Virus record (IMG/VR): IMGVR_UViG_3300030202_002193
Location: 1-64,000 of that record
Origin: a virus
Length of the DNA stretch: 64,000 nucleotides
Strand: one strand, 5' to 3'
Shown here piece after piece: positions 1 to 7,605 of this stretch; within the stretch, counting starts at the first letter, position 1, and every line of letters begins with the position of its first letter. A program made the translations under genes and the position numbers. Under the pieces are notes generated by a model that did no database searches, had not been told where the DNA came from, and saw only the letters and a list, made by a program, of their open reading frames with translations.

Positions 1-25
1 TACCGGAATTAAAAGAGGGTAAGAT

Positions 26-766
26 ATGAAATTTGCAGTTGATAGTAAAGTAATATGTAGTGCGCTAGATGATATTCAAGGAAAAGGAAAGTACGGGGTC
101 TCTAACAGTAGTTTAGATGATTGCGTCTACCTAACTCTAGAAGGAAATAATCTAGAATTATGGAATGCTGATTCTACACTTTCGCTAACAATTGATTTGG
201 AAGTGAACGGAGAAGAAGATGGGGACTTTGTAATGAATGCAAAGATACTAACTACTTTCTTGAAGAAGTTTAGCGGGGATGCTACTTTCATAGGAGAAGA
301 TACTCTTACGGTTTCTTGCAATAGTCAAGAAGTAGTCTTACCTAGAATCGTTGCACATTCTAATATGAATGCAATTACTAGAATTAGAGGAATGTTAGAA
401 CATGTTTCCTATGAAGAAGAACCTGAAACATTGTTTATGTTTGGTCCTTCTAAATTCGAATCGGCATTTACTATTCATTCTGAAGATTTCAAAAAAACTA
501 TGAGTCTATGTGAATTAATTAAGAGTGGAGTGTACCGATTAGATTGTACTGAAGAAGTAAAGATTAGTAGTCAAACTTCTGCTTCTAATAAGTACATGGA
601 AACCATGACCGCTACAAATAAGATAGGGGAAGAGGCTACAGTAGAATGGTCGGGACCACTACACAAGTTCTTTGATGGAAAAATAAACTTCTATATTAAA
701 GATGAATTCCCTTTACTTTTAGTAGGAACAGATAGAAAGTTAATCCGTGCGCCGCATGTGAGTTGA
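26..766 (+). CDS. PCNA-like sliding clamp
   Basis: Probable DNA-polymerase processivity clamp: a ring that tethers the polymerase, ligase and nucleases to DNA. At 246 residues it has the usual archaeal/eukaryal PCNA length. It is beta-rich and acidic with no enzyme motifs, has FVMNAKILTTFLKKF in the first domain, and ends with the PCNA-like EFPLLLVGTDRKLIRAP. The ATG has GAGGG eight bases upstream. It heads the visible part of the plus-strand replication operon, and the polymerase gene starts at its stop codon. No clamp-loader gene lies in this window, so loading would need a host or off-window factor. The call rests on length, fold-level pattern and position beside a family-B polymerase. Confidence 0.82.
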   Translation: MKFAVDSKVICSALDDIQGKGKYGVSNSSLDDCVYLTLEGNNLELWNADSTLSLTIDLEVNGEEDGDFVMNAKILTTFLKKFSGDATFIGEDTLTVSCNSQEVVLPRIVAHSNMNAITRIRGMLEHVSYEEEPETLFMFGPSKFESAFTIHSEDFKKTMSLCELIKSGVYRLDCTEEVKISSQTSASNKYMETMTATNKIGEEATVEWSGPLHKFFDGKINFYIKDEFPLLLVGTDRKLIRAPHVS

Positions 767-771
767 GTATA

Positions 772-2496
772 ATGATAATATCCACATTTTGTGACAATAA
801 AAATATCTATGTAAGTTGGAGAGAAAACGGAGAAAAGAAGGAAGAGATAAAACCTTTCAGACCGTATTTTTTTATAGACGATGAGGATAGAGAATTTAGA
901 TTCTATAACCCTACCAAATATACTAAGCGAGAGTTTGAATATGAAACTGGAGAATGGTATTCTCTAGAAGGAAGAAAACTAAAGAAAGTATATGTAGAAA
1001 ACTCTACGGACATTCGAGATGCAAAGGAGAAGTTTTTGAAAACTTGGGAAGCAGATGTAAGATACCATCACAGATATGCTATTGATAATTTAACCGAGAT
1101 ACCCGAATACAAAATGCGTAAGTGGTATTGGGATATGGAATGGCAACAAGGCGGAGAATATCACGATTGTATTACTACTATTGTAATGTATGATAATTAC
1201 GATGAGAAGTATTACCAATGGGTTTGGTTTCCTAATGATAAACCATTAGATACTGTATTTGATACAGGAGTTAGATATATTTTCAGTAATGAAAAAGAAA
1301 TGCTGGAATCTTTCATTAATACTATGGTAGGCAAAAACCCTGATATGTTAATTGCATGGTTTGGTCTAAAGTTCGATTTACCTAAACTAATTGATAGGTG
1401 TTGTGCATTGGGAGTTAATCCTCTAAGATTGTCTCCCTATGCCTCTGTTTCAAATGTGTTTCCCACCAAGGAAGGACATAGATTCACAAAGGCAGAAGAT
1501 GGATTTTCTCCTATCTCTCAACCTATAGGTGGAAGGATTTGTCTTAACTTAGATTTAGCCTTTGAGAGACAGTGGAATGATTCCCAAAGAGGAACCCTAC
1601 CATCTCTTAGTCTAAACTATGTTTCCGAATATGTCTTAGGTAAAAATAAATTAGAATCAGAAAAGTTTCCCGACCCGAATGAATTCTATCGTAGAGCATG
1701 GTTAGAAGATACAGAAACTTATCTTAAATATGCCTTGATAGATGTAGAATTGATGGTAGAAATTGATGAATCAAACTATTGTAGTGAAGCAATGTTGGCT
1801 TTACAAAAACTACTAGTTGCGCCATTTGACGCTTGCTTCTATGCTAGCCATATGGGAGGCATTTACTTTATGAGAAATGCTACTTGGAAAGCACCAACGG
1901 GTTTCAGACCTAAGAATAAAGTCTGTAAGTCTTGCAATATAGTTAATGATAAAAAAGCAAAGGCTTGTAAAAATTGCAAGGAGAGTTTATCCTATCAAGG
2001 GGCTATGGTATATGACCCATTGAGTGAAAGCACAAACGGACTACACAAAGGAGTGGCGGCATTTGACTTTGCTGGCCTATATCCTTCGATGATATTGGCT
2101 AGGAATATTTCTTTTGAAACAATCAGCGATACCCCCACTGAATTGGGAGCGAATCTTGCTACGCCGAAGGACTTCAGCATATGCGATAAGAAGGACATGG
2201 TTTATTTTAAGACTGATAAGTTGGGATTATTGCCAACGGCGGTTTTAGAATTGAAAGAATTGCGTAATCAATATAAAGCAAGAATGAAAGAAGCCAAAAA
2301 GCAGAGAAATGATTCTGAATATGTTAAGTGGCATAATAACCAAATGGCAGTTAAAAGATTAATGGCTTCATTCTATGGCATCTTGGCTTTTGCAGGTTTT
2401 GGTTGGTCGAATGTAACTTTGGCTGAAAGCATTACTGCAAGCGCAAGAGAAGCAATTAGAAGTGCGGCTTTCAAAGCAAAGGAGATGGAAGTATGA
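772..2496 (+). CDS. polB (N-terminal part): Family-B DNA polymerase, N-terminal part (exonuclease, palm motif A, motif B)
   Basis: First part of a replicative family-B DNA polymerase. Exonuclease motifs are present: ExoI YWDMEW (D121, E123), ExoII FGLKFDLP (D202) and ExoIII YALIDVE (D324), so proofreading looks intact. A four-cysteine zinc ribbon (C385, C388, C399, C402) sits just before motif A, FDFAGLYPS (D432). Motif B reads KRLMASFYG, with Ala where the family usually has Asn. The protein stops after residue 574, before motif C; motif C and the thumb are encoded about 1.47 kb downstream at 3966. No intein splicing motifs flank the break. ATG 772 is preferred, but an in-frame TTG at 763 overlapping the PCNA stop is possible. 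The halves presumably assemble like the split PolB of Methanothermobacter. Confidence 0.93.
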   Translation: MIISTFCDNKNIYVSWRENGEKKEEIKPFRPYFFIDDEDREFRFYNPTKYTKREFEYETGEWYSLEGRKLKKVYVENSTDIRDAKEKFLKTWEADVRYHHRYAIDNLTEIPEYKMRKWYWDMEWQQGGEYHDCITTIVMYDNYDEKYYQWVWFPNDKPLDTVFDTGVRYIFSNEKEMLESFINTMVGKNPDMLIAWFGLKFDLPKLIDRCCALGVNPLRLSPYASVSNVFPTKEGHRFTKAEDGFSPISQPIGGRICLNLDLAFERQWNDSQRGTLPSLSLNYVSEYVLGKNKLESEKFPDPNEFYRRAWLEDTETYLKYALIDVELMVEIDESNYCSEAMLALQKLLVAPFDACFYASHMGGIYFMRNATWKAPTGFRPKNKVCKSCNIVNDKKAKACKNCKESLSYQGAMVYDPLSESTNGLHKGVAAFDFAGLYPSMILARNISFETISDTPTELGANLATPKDFSICDKKDMVYFKTDKLGLLPTAVLELKELRNQYKARMKEAKKQRNDSEYVKWHNNQMAVKRLMASFYGILAFAGFGWSNVTLAESITASAREAIRSAAFKAKEMEV

Positions 2497-2612
2497 AGTG
2501 TAGATTATGTTTAAGAAAAGTAGAAGCACTACACCCAATACAGAACGCTTGTTCTGAATGTGTTAGAAAAATTAAAAACGAAAACAAAAAGAAAAGGAGG
2601 GTTAGACATTAA
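2493..2612 (+). CDS. 39-residue zinc-ribbon protein
   Basis: Tiny protein with two CxxC pairs (CRLC near the N-terminus, CSEC at residues 20-23) and a Lys/Arg-rich tail, so a four-cysteine zinc knuckle that could bind nucleic acid. Its ATG overlaps the stop of the polymerase N-terminal gene (ATGA). It is the first of eight mini-genes lying between the two polymerase halves. Function unknown. The spacing resembles the zinc ribbons inside both polymerase halves, so an accessory role at the polymerase is possible but unproven. Confidence 0.6.
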   Translation: MKCRLCLRKVEALHPIQNACSECVRKIKNENKKKRRVRH

Positions 2613-2814
2613 TTCATTTCTTAAAAAAAGAATAGAGAAAGAAATCTATTTAATTCATCAGCCATTTAGTGCTAAAGATATGAGAATTAGAATAGTCGAA
2701 CACTACGGTACGAAGTATTCGGGAAGCACAATTACTATTGGTAACATGCTCGCTAGAATGAATAATGTAGAACCTGCTGGAAAAGGATTGTGGAGGGTTA
2801 TAGATGGAGATTAA
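2560..2814 (+). CDS. Small winged-helix-like DNA-binding protein
   Basis: About 84 residues if the GTG at 2560 is used. A better ribosome-binding site (AAAAGGAGGG at 2592-2601) lies inside the frame, so the true start may be a rare codon near 2615 and the protein nearer 67 residues. The body has a helix-helix-turn-helix pattern followed by a short beta end (SGSTITIGNMLARMNNV, then GKGLWRVIDG), typical of a winged helix. The protein at 3527 has a similar layout. It lies between the polymerase halves. It is probably a DNA-binding regulator or replication accessory; the exact role is unknown. Confidence 0.6.
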   Translation: MLEKLKTKTKRKGGLDINSFLKKRIEKEIYLIHQPFSAKDMRIRIVEHYGTKYSGSTITIGNMLARMNNVEPAGKGLWRVIDGD

Positions 2815-3085
2815 TTGGAATACTTATTCTGAACTAGCAACTTGGGCCACGACTACTAAAGAAGGAATGGCAGTTATCGCCTTAGTAATATACTTTGCTT
2901 GTTTTTTTATACCAGCAGTACAGGTATCATTCTTTGATTCTGAAGGGGAAAAAACTGGCCTACTTACTAACATTATAGTTTTCATAGCGACCTTCGTATT
3001 ATTGCCGCCAGTATTACTATTATCATTGGTGCTTGATTTCTTGGGCTTCCTAAGCGTAGAGGTGGAGTGGGAGTATGAAAACTAA
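2804..3085 (+). CDS. Small membrane protein, two predicted spans
   Basis: 93 residues with two hydrophobic stretches, roughly residues 20-40 (GMAVIALVIYFACFFIPAV) and 52-82 (LLTNIIVFIATFVLLPPVLL and onward), and an acidic tail ending EVEWEYEN. This predicts a membrane protein with two or three spans. The ATG lies inside the end of the preceding winged-helix gene and its stop overlaps the next gene, so the three are translationally coupled. A membrane protein in a replication operon could anchor the replisome or act in virus-host interference; neither can be decided from sequence. Confidence 0.65.
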   Translation: MEINWNTYSELATWATTTKEGMAVIALVIYFACFFIPAVQVSFFDSEGEKTGLLTNIIVFIATFVLLPPVLLLSLVLDFLGFLSVEVEWEYEN

Positions 3086-3227
3086 ATATGTAACAGTTAA
3101 AGTATCGTATGATACAGAAGAAACTTGGGAAGTTTCTCTAGAAGAAATTAGCGAGATAATTTCTATGATGACCAACCTAAGACGCAAGGCTGAGATAGTA
3201 GGAATAGAATCGGAGTTGAAAACATGA
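3075..3227 (+). CDS. Hypothetical 50-residue protein
   Basis: Short protein starting MKTKYVTVKVSYDTEETWEV: one beta-rich segment, then a helix (EISEIISMMTNLRRKAEIVG). The ATG overlaps the stop of the membrane-protein gene by 11 bases and its own stop overlaps the next ATG. No recognised family. Tight overlaps on both sides and a coding-like composition support it as a gene. It is one of the mini-genes separating the two polymerase parts. Confidence 0.55.
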   Translation: MKTKYVTVKVSYDTEETWEVSLEEISEIISMMTNLRRKAEIVGIESELKT

Positions 3228-3355
3228 TGATGGATAAAACCAATGAACTCCTAGAAGAATTGCTGGCTATGATAGCAAAGAGTAATAAAATATTGATGAT
3301 GGTAAATATCGTAAACATAGCAACCATCCTAACAATAGTAACGGTGATATTATGA
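3224..3355 (+). CDS. Tiny single-span membrane protein
   Basis: 43 residues: a short charged N-terminal helix (DKTNELLEELLAMIAKSNK) followed by a hydrophobic segment to the C-terminus (ILMMVNIVNIATILTIVTVI), so one membrane span with the N-terminus outside the bilayer core. The layout resembles small phage holin-like or membrane-anchor peptides, but no family can be named. It is overlap-coupled to the genes on both sides. Confidence 0.5.
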   Translation: MMMDKTNELLEELLAMIAKSNKILMMVNIVNIATILTIVTVIL

Positions 3356-3522
3356 GTATGGAAGAAGAAATTATTAATCTAAAGAATAGAATCAAGGGAC
3401 TAGAAAAAGACCTCGACTATCAGATTGAACAGAATCACAACAATACAAAAATGTATAATGCTATTAGAGAAATGCAAGATGAACTTTCCAAGAAAGGGTT
3501 TTGGTTTATTAATCGGTTGTGA
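3352..3522 (+). CDS. 56-residue coiled-coil protein
   Basis: Mostly helical, highly charged protein with a heptad-like pattern (MEEEIINLKNRIKGLEKDLD, continuing through QIEQNHNN) and a hydrophobic/aromatic end (KKGFWFINRL). A short dimeric coiled coil is likely. The ATG overlaps the stop of the tiny membrane protein (ATGA), so the two may work together, for example as membrane anchor and cytoplasmic coil. Function unknown. Confidence 0.5.
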   Translation: MSMEEEIINLKNRIKGLEKDLDYQIEQNHNNTKMYNAIREMQDELSKKGFWFINRL

Positions 3523-3526
3523 TATC

Positions 3527-3823
3527 ATGAAAGAAAATAAACTCTACTGGAAAAGAAATAGAATCTGTACTAGAATAATCAGGGCGTTTTCTGAAAGCGA
3601 GAAAAAATCTTTGACAACAAAAGAAATCTTCCATTTGATGTTAGACCAAACAAATAGACACGGTGCTAAATACATTAGTAACTTCACTATGCAGAAGGTT
3701 TCTCAAATACTAAATAAATATCCTTTTTTCGAAAAGGTAGGTATGCAATATGTTAAGAGCGCAGGTAATAATGGAATGCAAGTATGCGTATGGAAAGTAT
3801 CAAAATTAGGTGAGGAAAAATGA
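3527..3823 (+). CDS. 98-residue winged-helix-like protein
   Basis: Basic N-terminus (LYWKRNRICTRIIRAF), then a helix-turn-helix-like run (SLTTKEIFHLMLDQTNR, SNFTMQKVSQILNKYPFFEK) and a beta hairpin (MQVCVWKVSKLG): a winged-helix layout matching the smaller protein at 2560. ATG 3527 is chosen over upstream in-frame codons because the previous gene ends at 3522. A DNA-binding role in replication or early transcription is likely; no family can be named. Confidence 0.6.
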   Translation: MKENKLYWKRNRICTRIIRAFSESEKKSLTTKEIFHLMLDQTNRHGAKYISNFTMQKVSQILNKYPFFEKVGMQYVKSAGNNGMQVCVWKVSKLGEEK

Positions 3824-3969
3824 AACAAGAAAGATTGTTATTAGATTGGCTTAGTCAATATATAGACGATGTTACTACTATCCAAGTGGAGGAGGATGTA
3901 ATCCATCTATTTGTTAATGGAAAAAGAACAGGAATAATTACGCATCAAAAAATAGGTGTTTGGAAATGA
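3820..3969 (+). CDS. Hypothetical 49-residue protein
   Basis: Short protein (MKQERLLLDWLSQYIDDVTT, then a beta-rich half with GKRTGIITHQKIGVWK). ATG 3820 overlaps the preceding stop, and its stop overlaps ATG 3966 of the polymerase C-terminal gene (ATGA). It therefore lies directly between the mini-gene block and the second polymerase half and probably couples its translation. Function unknown. Confidence 0.5.
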   Translation: MKQERLLLDWLSQYIDDVTTIQVEEDVIHLFVNGKRTGIITHQKIGVWK

Positions 3970-4850
3970 AAGTAGTTTATGGGCATACAGATTCTATCTA
4001 TGTAGAAATAGGTAGCATAGAAAGCGCAAAAAAGGCCGTAATAGAAATCAATAACCATGTTAGAGAATCGTTTCCTAATGTTTTGGGGCTAAGTGAGCAT
4101 CCTGTAGTTCTAGAATTCGAAAAATATTATTCTAGGCTAGGAGTGGGGGCCACTAAGAATAGAAATGCTGGTCTAATCTCTTGGAAAGACGGCTATGAGT
4201 TAGAAAAACCAGAATTTACTATGACTGGTTTTACTGCGAAGAGAATTTCCGAAACTCCTCTAGCAAAGGGCGTTCAAATGAAGGTTTTGGAAATGTGGCT
4301 TAACGATAATACCTTCAAGGAGATTAATTCGTGGCTAAATGCAAAATACGCTTCAATAATAAATGGCGATTTTGATAAAGTGGATATAATTAAGCGAAGT
4401 CGTCTTAAAGAGGAGAGATTTTCTGTAAAATGTCCCTCTTGTAATAAAAAATACAAGGTAGAAGAATGTTATTCTATAGATTGGTGCGAGAAATGCGGGG
4501 AACAGAAGAAAAACTTCACTACCTTGCAAAATAAGAAGCCTAGTTTTGGAGAAGGTGTAGGAGGAATCCTATATGGAAGAGAAAGATTGAATATGGAATA
4601 CGATGACTCATATCTATTTATGAAAATAAAGCCAAATGACACCTTCACTCACCCCTTAACAGGGGAATTAAAGTCTGCCGAGTACTATTCGGCAACTACC
4701 CTTAATGATTTCAAGAATATTGAACCGGACTTGACTTATTATGGGAATGTAATAATAAAAAAAGCAGAGCCTATCTATCGGGCTATGGGTTGGAATACAG
4801 ATTCAATCCGAACAGGTAGAATGCAAACAAGTTTTGATGATTGGTGGTAA
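3966..4850 (+). CDS. polB (C-terminal part): Family-B DNA polymerase, C-terminal part (motif C and thumb)
   Basis: 294 residues completing the split polymerase. It opens almost at once with motif C, VYGHTDSIYVE (residues 4-14). The second catalytic Asp (D9) is present, but the first position of the usual YGDTDS is His. The downstream KxY-type segment reads ATKNRNAG, without the usual Tyr. A four-cysteine ribbon (CPSCNKKY, later CEKCGEQ) is inserted in the thumb region near residues 155-182, paralleling the ribbon in the N-terminal half. ATG 3966 is used because a longer protein would start from TTG 3960 and only adds two residues. The two halves total about 868 residues, a normal PolB length, so this is a gene split rather than a truncation. 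Activity would require both subunits. Confidence 0.9.
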   Translation: MKVVYGHTDSIYVEIGSIESAKKAVIEINNHVRESFPNVLGLSEHPVVLEFEKYYSRLGVGATKNRNAGLISWKDGYELEKPEFTMTGFTAKRISETPLAKGVQMKVLEMWLNDNTFKEINSWLNAKYASIINGDFDKVDIIKRSRLKEERFSVKCPSCNKKYKVEECYSIDWCEKCGEQKKNFTTLQNKKPSFGEGVGGILYGRERLNMEYDDSYLFMKIKPNDTFTHPLTGELKSAEYYSATTLNDFKNIEPDLTYYGNVIIKKAEPIYRAMGWNTDSIRTGRMQTSFDDWW

Positions 4851-4851
4851 T

Positions 4852-5010
4852 ATGAAAGAGTTAGAAGAAATAATATATGATATAGATATGAAAATTTATG
4901 AGTTACAGGCAAGTGAGAATACTCCTATAATAATTTTAGAAGATTTAAGGCAAGCAAGAAAATATTTAGGTAAAGCCTATAATATATTAAATGAAGGTGG
5001 TGATTATTAA
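4852..5010 (+). CDS. Hypothetical 52-residue helical protein
   Basis: Helical, acidic protein (MKELEEIIYDIDMKIYELQA; LEDLRQARKYLGKAYNILN). Its TAATG stop overlaps the start of the Cas4-like nuclease. No family recognised; the overlap and position within the operon support a real gene. Confidence 0.5.
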   Translation: MKELEEIIYDIDMKIYELQASENTPIIILEDLRQARKYLGKAYNILNEGGDY

Positions 5011-5903
5011 TGACATATGAAGAAGAGATAAAAAATATGGATGAATATACTTATCAGTGGAATGCTGATAATTACGATAAAGAAGATGAACCTATTTTGA
5101 AGATTACGAAATCTTCTCTAGGTTCTCATGTATGGTGTCCCAAAAAGTATGAGTTTGGATATATCCAAAGACTTCCGCAAGACCAAAGTGAAGCAATGCG
5201 TAAGGGTACTTATATGCACAATGCGAGAGAAGATTTCTTCAATGATTTCGATATTGCTAAGGCTAAGGATATGTCACATGATGAACTATTAGATTATTGT
5301 ACGAGTCTATTTCCAGTAGATGAATACTTTGACGAATATCTAACTATTGCGGCGTTTGAAGCAAATAGGTTTTCTCAATCTAAAATGGAGGAAAAAGTAC
5401 ATGAGTTCTTACCTCCCTGTAATGAAGGTAAGTTTGATTGTGAGATAGTTATAGCGGCAGATACGGACCCTAAGTTTCCTCTTAGGAGAGACTACAAGGT
5501 ACACCTTCAAGGAATTATAGATAGAGTGTTTCAAGAAGGAAATGGGTATATCCCTATGGAGTTTAAGACAGGCCCTTGGAAAGACTACAAGACATCTTCG
5601 ATGAGAAAAGAAATGGCTTTCTATAAACTTATGATAGATAACTGTAGTACAGAAGTTCTAAGACAAGCGGGATTAGAACCTAATGTCCCTGTTACCCATT
5701 GGTCTTGGTATTATCCAATATCAAATTACATTTATGTAGAGGAAGTTAAGAAGTCGTCTATGACATCTATGATGAAAACAATCGCTAGATTAATTCACGC
5801 ATACGAAAGAAAGAATTTCCCTGCTAAGTTTTTCTATAAGACCTGCGCCCATTGTAGTTATTTTGGGATTTGTGAAGCGGCTCAAGAAGATACATGGGTG
5901 TGA
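5010..5903 (+). CDS. Cas4/RecB-like Fe-S nuclease
   Basis: 297-residue PD-(D/E)XK nuclease of the Cas4/AddB type. Visible elements in order: a first Cys near residue 48 (SHVWCPKKYEFGYIQ), the GIIDRVF segment carrying the motif-II Asp (about residue 175), the catalytic PMEFKTG (E-x-K, about residues 188-194), the MAFYKLM helix corresponding to QxxxY, and a C-terminal cluster KTCAHCSYFGIC. The four cysteines are those that bind a 4Fe-4S cluster in Cas4. Such enzymes resect DNA ends to leave 3' single strands. No cas1, cas2 or CRISPR repeats are nearby, so a viral recombination/replication role is more likely than spacer acquisition. TAATG overlap with the upstream gene. Confidence 0.85.
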   Translation: MTYEEEIKNMDEYTYQWNADNYDKEDEPILKITKSSLGSHVWCPKKYEFGYIQRLPQDQSEAMRKGTYMHNAREDFFNDFDIAKAKDMSHDELLDYCTSLFPVDEYFDEYLTIAAFEANRFSQSKMEEKVHEFLPPCNEGKFDCEIVIAADTDPKFPLRRDYKVHLQGIIDRVFQEGNGYIPMEFKTGPWKDYKTSSMRKEMAFYKLMIDNCSTEVLRQAGLEPNVPVTHWSWYYPISNYIYVEEVKKSSMTSMMKTIARLIHAYERKNFPAKFFYKTCAHCSYFGICEAAQEDTWV

Positions 5904-5907
5904 TTAA

Positions 5908-6273
5908 ATGACTGAAAAAAAACCAATGCACCTTTGCATGTATGCTTACCTATGTGGTTGCCATACTATAATGTCAAACAATAGAGAAACTATTAGCGCA
6001 CATATGAAAGAAGTCCACGGTTGGACTCAACAAGAATGTGATGATACTTTAATGGGTGATAGATTGGCGGGAGGTGATGGCGTGAGAGATTGGGAACATG
6101 AAGTTTTGATGTTTATTGACAGAACAGGTAGGGATTTTTCCTATGACTATTTTCTTTGGTTGGTAACTAATGCCGCATGGTGTCCTAAGTGTGATAAAGT
6201 CAATGATGGCGAAGGTGGCCCACATATGGGAAACGATGTGATTTGCGATGAATGCGTGGAGGTGACGGCGTAA
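5908..6273 (+). CDS. Double zinc-finger protein
   Basis: 121 residues with two metal-binding modules. An N-terminal C2H2-like finger (CMYAYLCGCHTI, then HMKEVHGW) is followed, after a helical middle, by a C-terminal four-cysteine ribbon (CPKCDKVND, CDECVEV). It lies four bases after the nuclease gene and its stop overlaps the next ATG. Probably nucleic-acid binding; function unknown. The segment RDWEHEVLMFIDRTGRD between the modules shows no known motif. Confidence 0.65.
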   Translation: MTEKKPMHLCMYAYLCGCHTIMSNNRETISAHMKEVHGWTQQECDDTLMGDRLAGGDGVRDWEHEVLMFIDRTGRDFSYDYFLWLVTNAAWCPKCDKVNDGEGGPHMGNDVICDECVEVTA

Positions 6274-6644
6274 TGATTGATTTATTAATAGAAGCAAAAG
6301 TAATTTCTAGAGATTGGACTTTCAATCAAATATCTGATTTGAAGAATACAATAGAAGAACTTTCTACAGAATTATATTCTGAAATGAAACTATCTGAAAG
6401 ATTTGAATTAATTAGAGAATGTCCTGTTAATGATTTATATGTAGGTCAGACCTTTGAAGATGCTTTTAGAGAAGTTGTAATGACAATTCTAAGAGGAGAA
6501 GTCGCAGGTAAAATAAAAAATATGCTAGGAAAAGCAACAATAAATTTTGGTGGTAAAAATGAAATTTCCGAGAGAAGTATGGGCAGGGAGTCACATAAAG
6601 AACGCCCCTCAAATGAAAAGGAAGATAGTAAGGACGAAGAATGA
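6273..6644 (+). CDS. Hypothetical helical protein overlapping the primase start
   Basis: 123 residues from ATG 6273, which overlaps the preceding stop. Helical N-terminal part (IDLLIEAKVISRDWTFNQIS; NTIEELSTELYSEM), ending in a charged, probably disordered tail (SHKERPSNEKEDSKDEE). Its last 28 codons overlap the primase gene in another frame. That overlap is long for this genome, so the C-terminal part may be tolerated rather than selected. No family recognised. Confidence 0.6.
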   Translation: MIDLLIEAKVISRDWTFNQISDLKNTIEELSTELYSEMKLSERFELIRECPVNDLYVGQTFEDAFREVVMTILRGEVAGKIKNMLGKATINFGGKNEISERSMGRESHKERPSNEKEDSKDEE

Positions 6645-7605
6645 ATATACTGCATTTGTAAAAGCGCAGAATAATCGCACTAATGTCTATACTACGGTCT
6701 ACGACTTTGAGCATTTCAGCGAGATGTCTAAGATTGACTCTAGTGTAATTCTAGATAGGATTTTCTTGGACTTCGATGCTCACGGAGAAAGTTTAGATAA
6801 TGCCTTTGAGGATTTGAAGATGGTAATGGAATATGTAATCACTAATGATATTCAGCATTCCTGTTTCTTTTCGGGCAGGGGATTTCATTTGTTTTTACAT
6901 GGGGAAGTTACAGATAATATCCGTGACATACAAGCATACTTTAGAATAATTAAAAAGTACCTAAAAAACAATACTAACTATGAAATTACTTTAGATGATA
7001 GAGTAGGGCAATCTACTAGATTGAGAAGAGTACCCAATACTGTAAATATGTCAAGTAGAAATGAAGCAGGTATTCCCTACTATTGCATTCCTATTTTCTA
7101 CGAAGATTTGGCAAGAGGACTTTCTCATATTCTGAAATTGGCAGAAAGACCTAGGCTTATACCTAAGAGGATTACAGGAAAGGAAAAAATATCATGGCCA
7201 AAATCCAAGCCCTTAGAAGCAGTAAAGGGAGAAGTAGTGGCTACCGTTTTCAAGGGTAGGCTACCTATTCTTCCCTGCTTACATAGTGCAATTATGGTAG
7301 AGAATCCTAGCCATATGGCTAGAGCATATCTTGTATCTTGGTATAGAGATTTATTATCCGGTTGTAGTAAAGGATTAAGTAATTCTGAAAAGCAAGATAT
7401 ATTAGATAAAGTCGTAGAGGAAATTAAATGGATAGCCGAAACTCACGATGAGGTTTGGCTTGATTGGGACGAAGGAGAGACTAGGAAACATGCTCGCTTT
7501 ACGGTGTTCGGAGAATATACTGCGCCACACTGTAAAACAAAATTGATTCCCGAAGGGTATTGCATTGGAAAATGTTGGAGATATCCACATGAGGTGAAAC
7601 AATGA
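6559..7605 (+). CDS. Archaeo-eukaryotic primase with PriL-type Fe-S domain fused
   Basis: 348-residue DNA primase. The catalytic AEP half shows FLDFDAH (D71, D73), SGRGFHLFLHG (S105, H110) and TRLRRVPNTVN, the metal-binding and nucleotide-binding motifs of the small primase subunit. The C-terminal third looks like the large-subunit Fe-S domain: LPCLHSAI, then HMARAYLVSWYRDLL, then PHCKTKL and GYCIGKCWRYPH, giving four cysteines in the PriL order. Both functions therefore sit on one chain, unlike the usual PriS/PriL pair. ATG 6559 follows TGGTGG; the ORF can be opened by an upstream TTG. Makes primers for the split polymerase. Confidence 0.88.
   Translation: MKFPREVWAGSHIKNAPQMKRKIVRTKNEYTAFVKAQNNRTNVYTTVYDFEHFSEMSKIDSSVILDRIFLDFDAHGESLDNAFEDLKMVMEYVITNDIQHSCFFSGRGFHLFLHGEVTDNIRDIQAYFRIIKKYLKNNTNYEITLDDRVGQSTRLRRVPNTVNMSSRNEAGIPYYCIPIFYEDLARGLSHILKLAERPRLIPKRITGKEKISWPKSKPLEAVKGEVVATVFKGRLPILPCLHSAIMVENPSHMARAYLVSWYRDLLSGCSKGLSNSEKQDILDKVVEEIKWIAETHDEVWLDWDEGETRKHARFTVFGEYTAPHCKTKLIPEGYCIGKCWRYPHEVKQ

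Noticed and set aside
2493-3969. Intein or split intein between the polymerase halves
   Set aside because: Neither half ends or begins with intein splice residues, and the insert encodes eight separate small proteins with their own starts, not an intein domain.
5010-5903. A CRISPR-Cas4 adaptation gene
   Set aside because: No Cas1, Cas2 or repeats in the window; located within replication genes, so a recombination/end-resection role is more likely.
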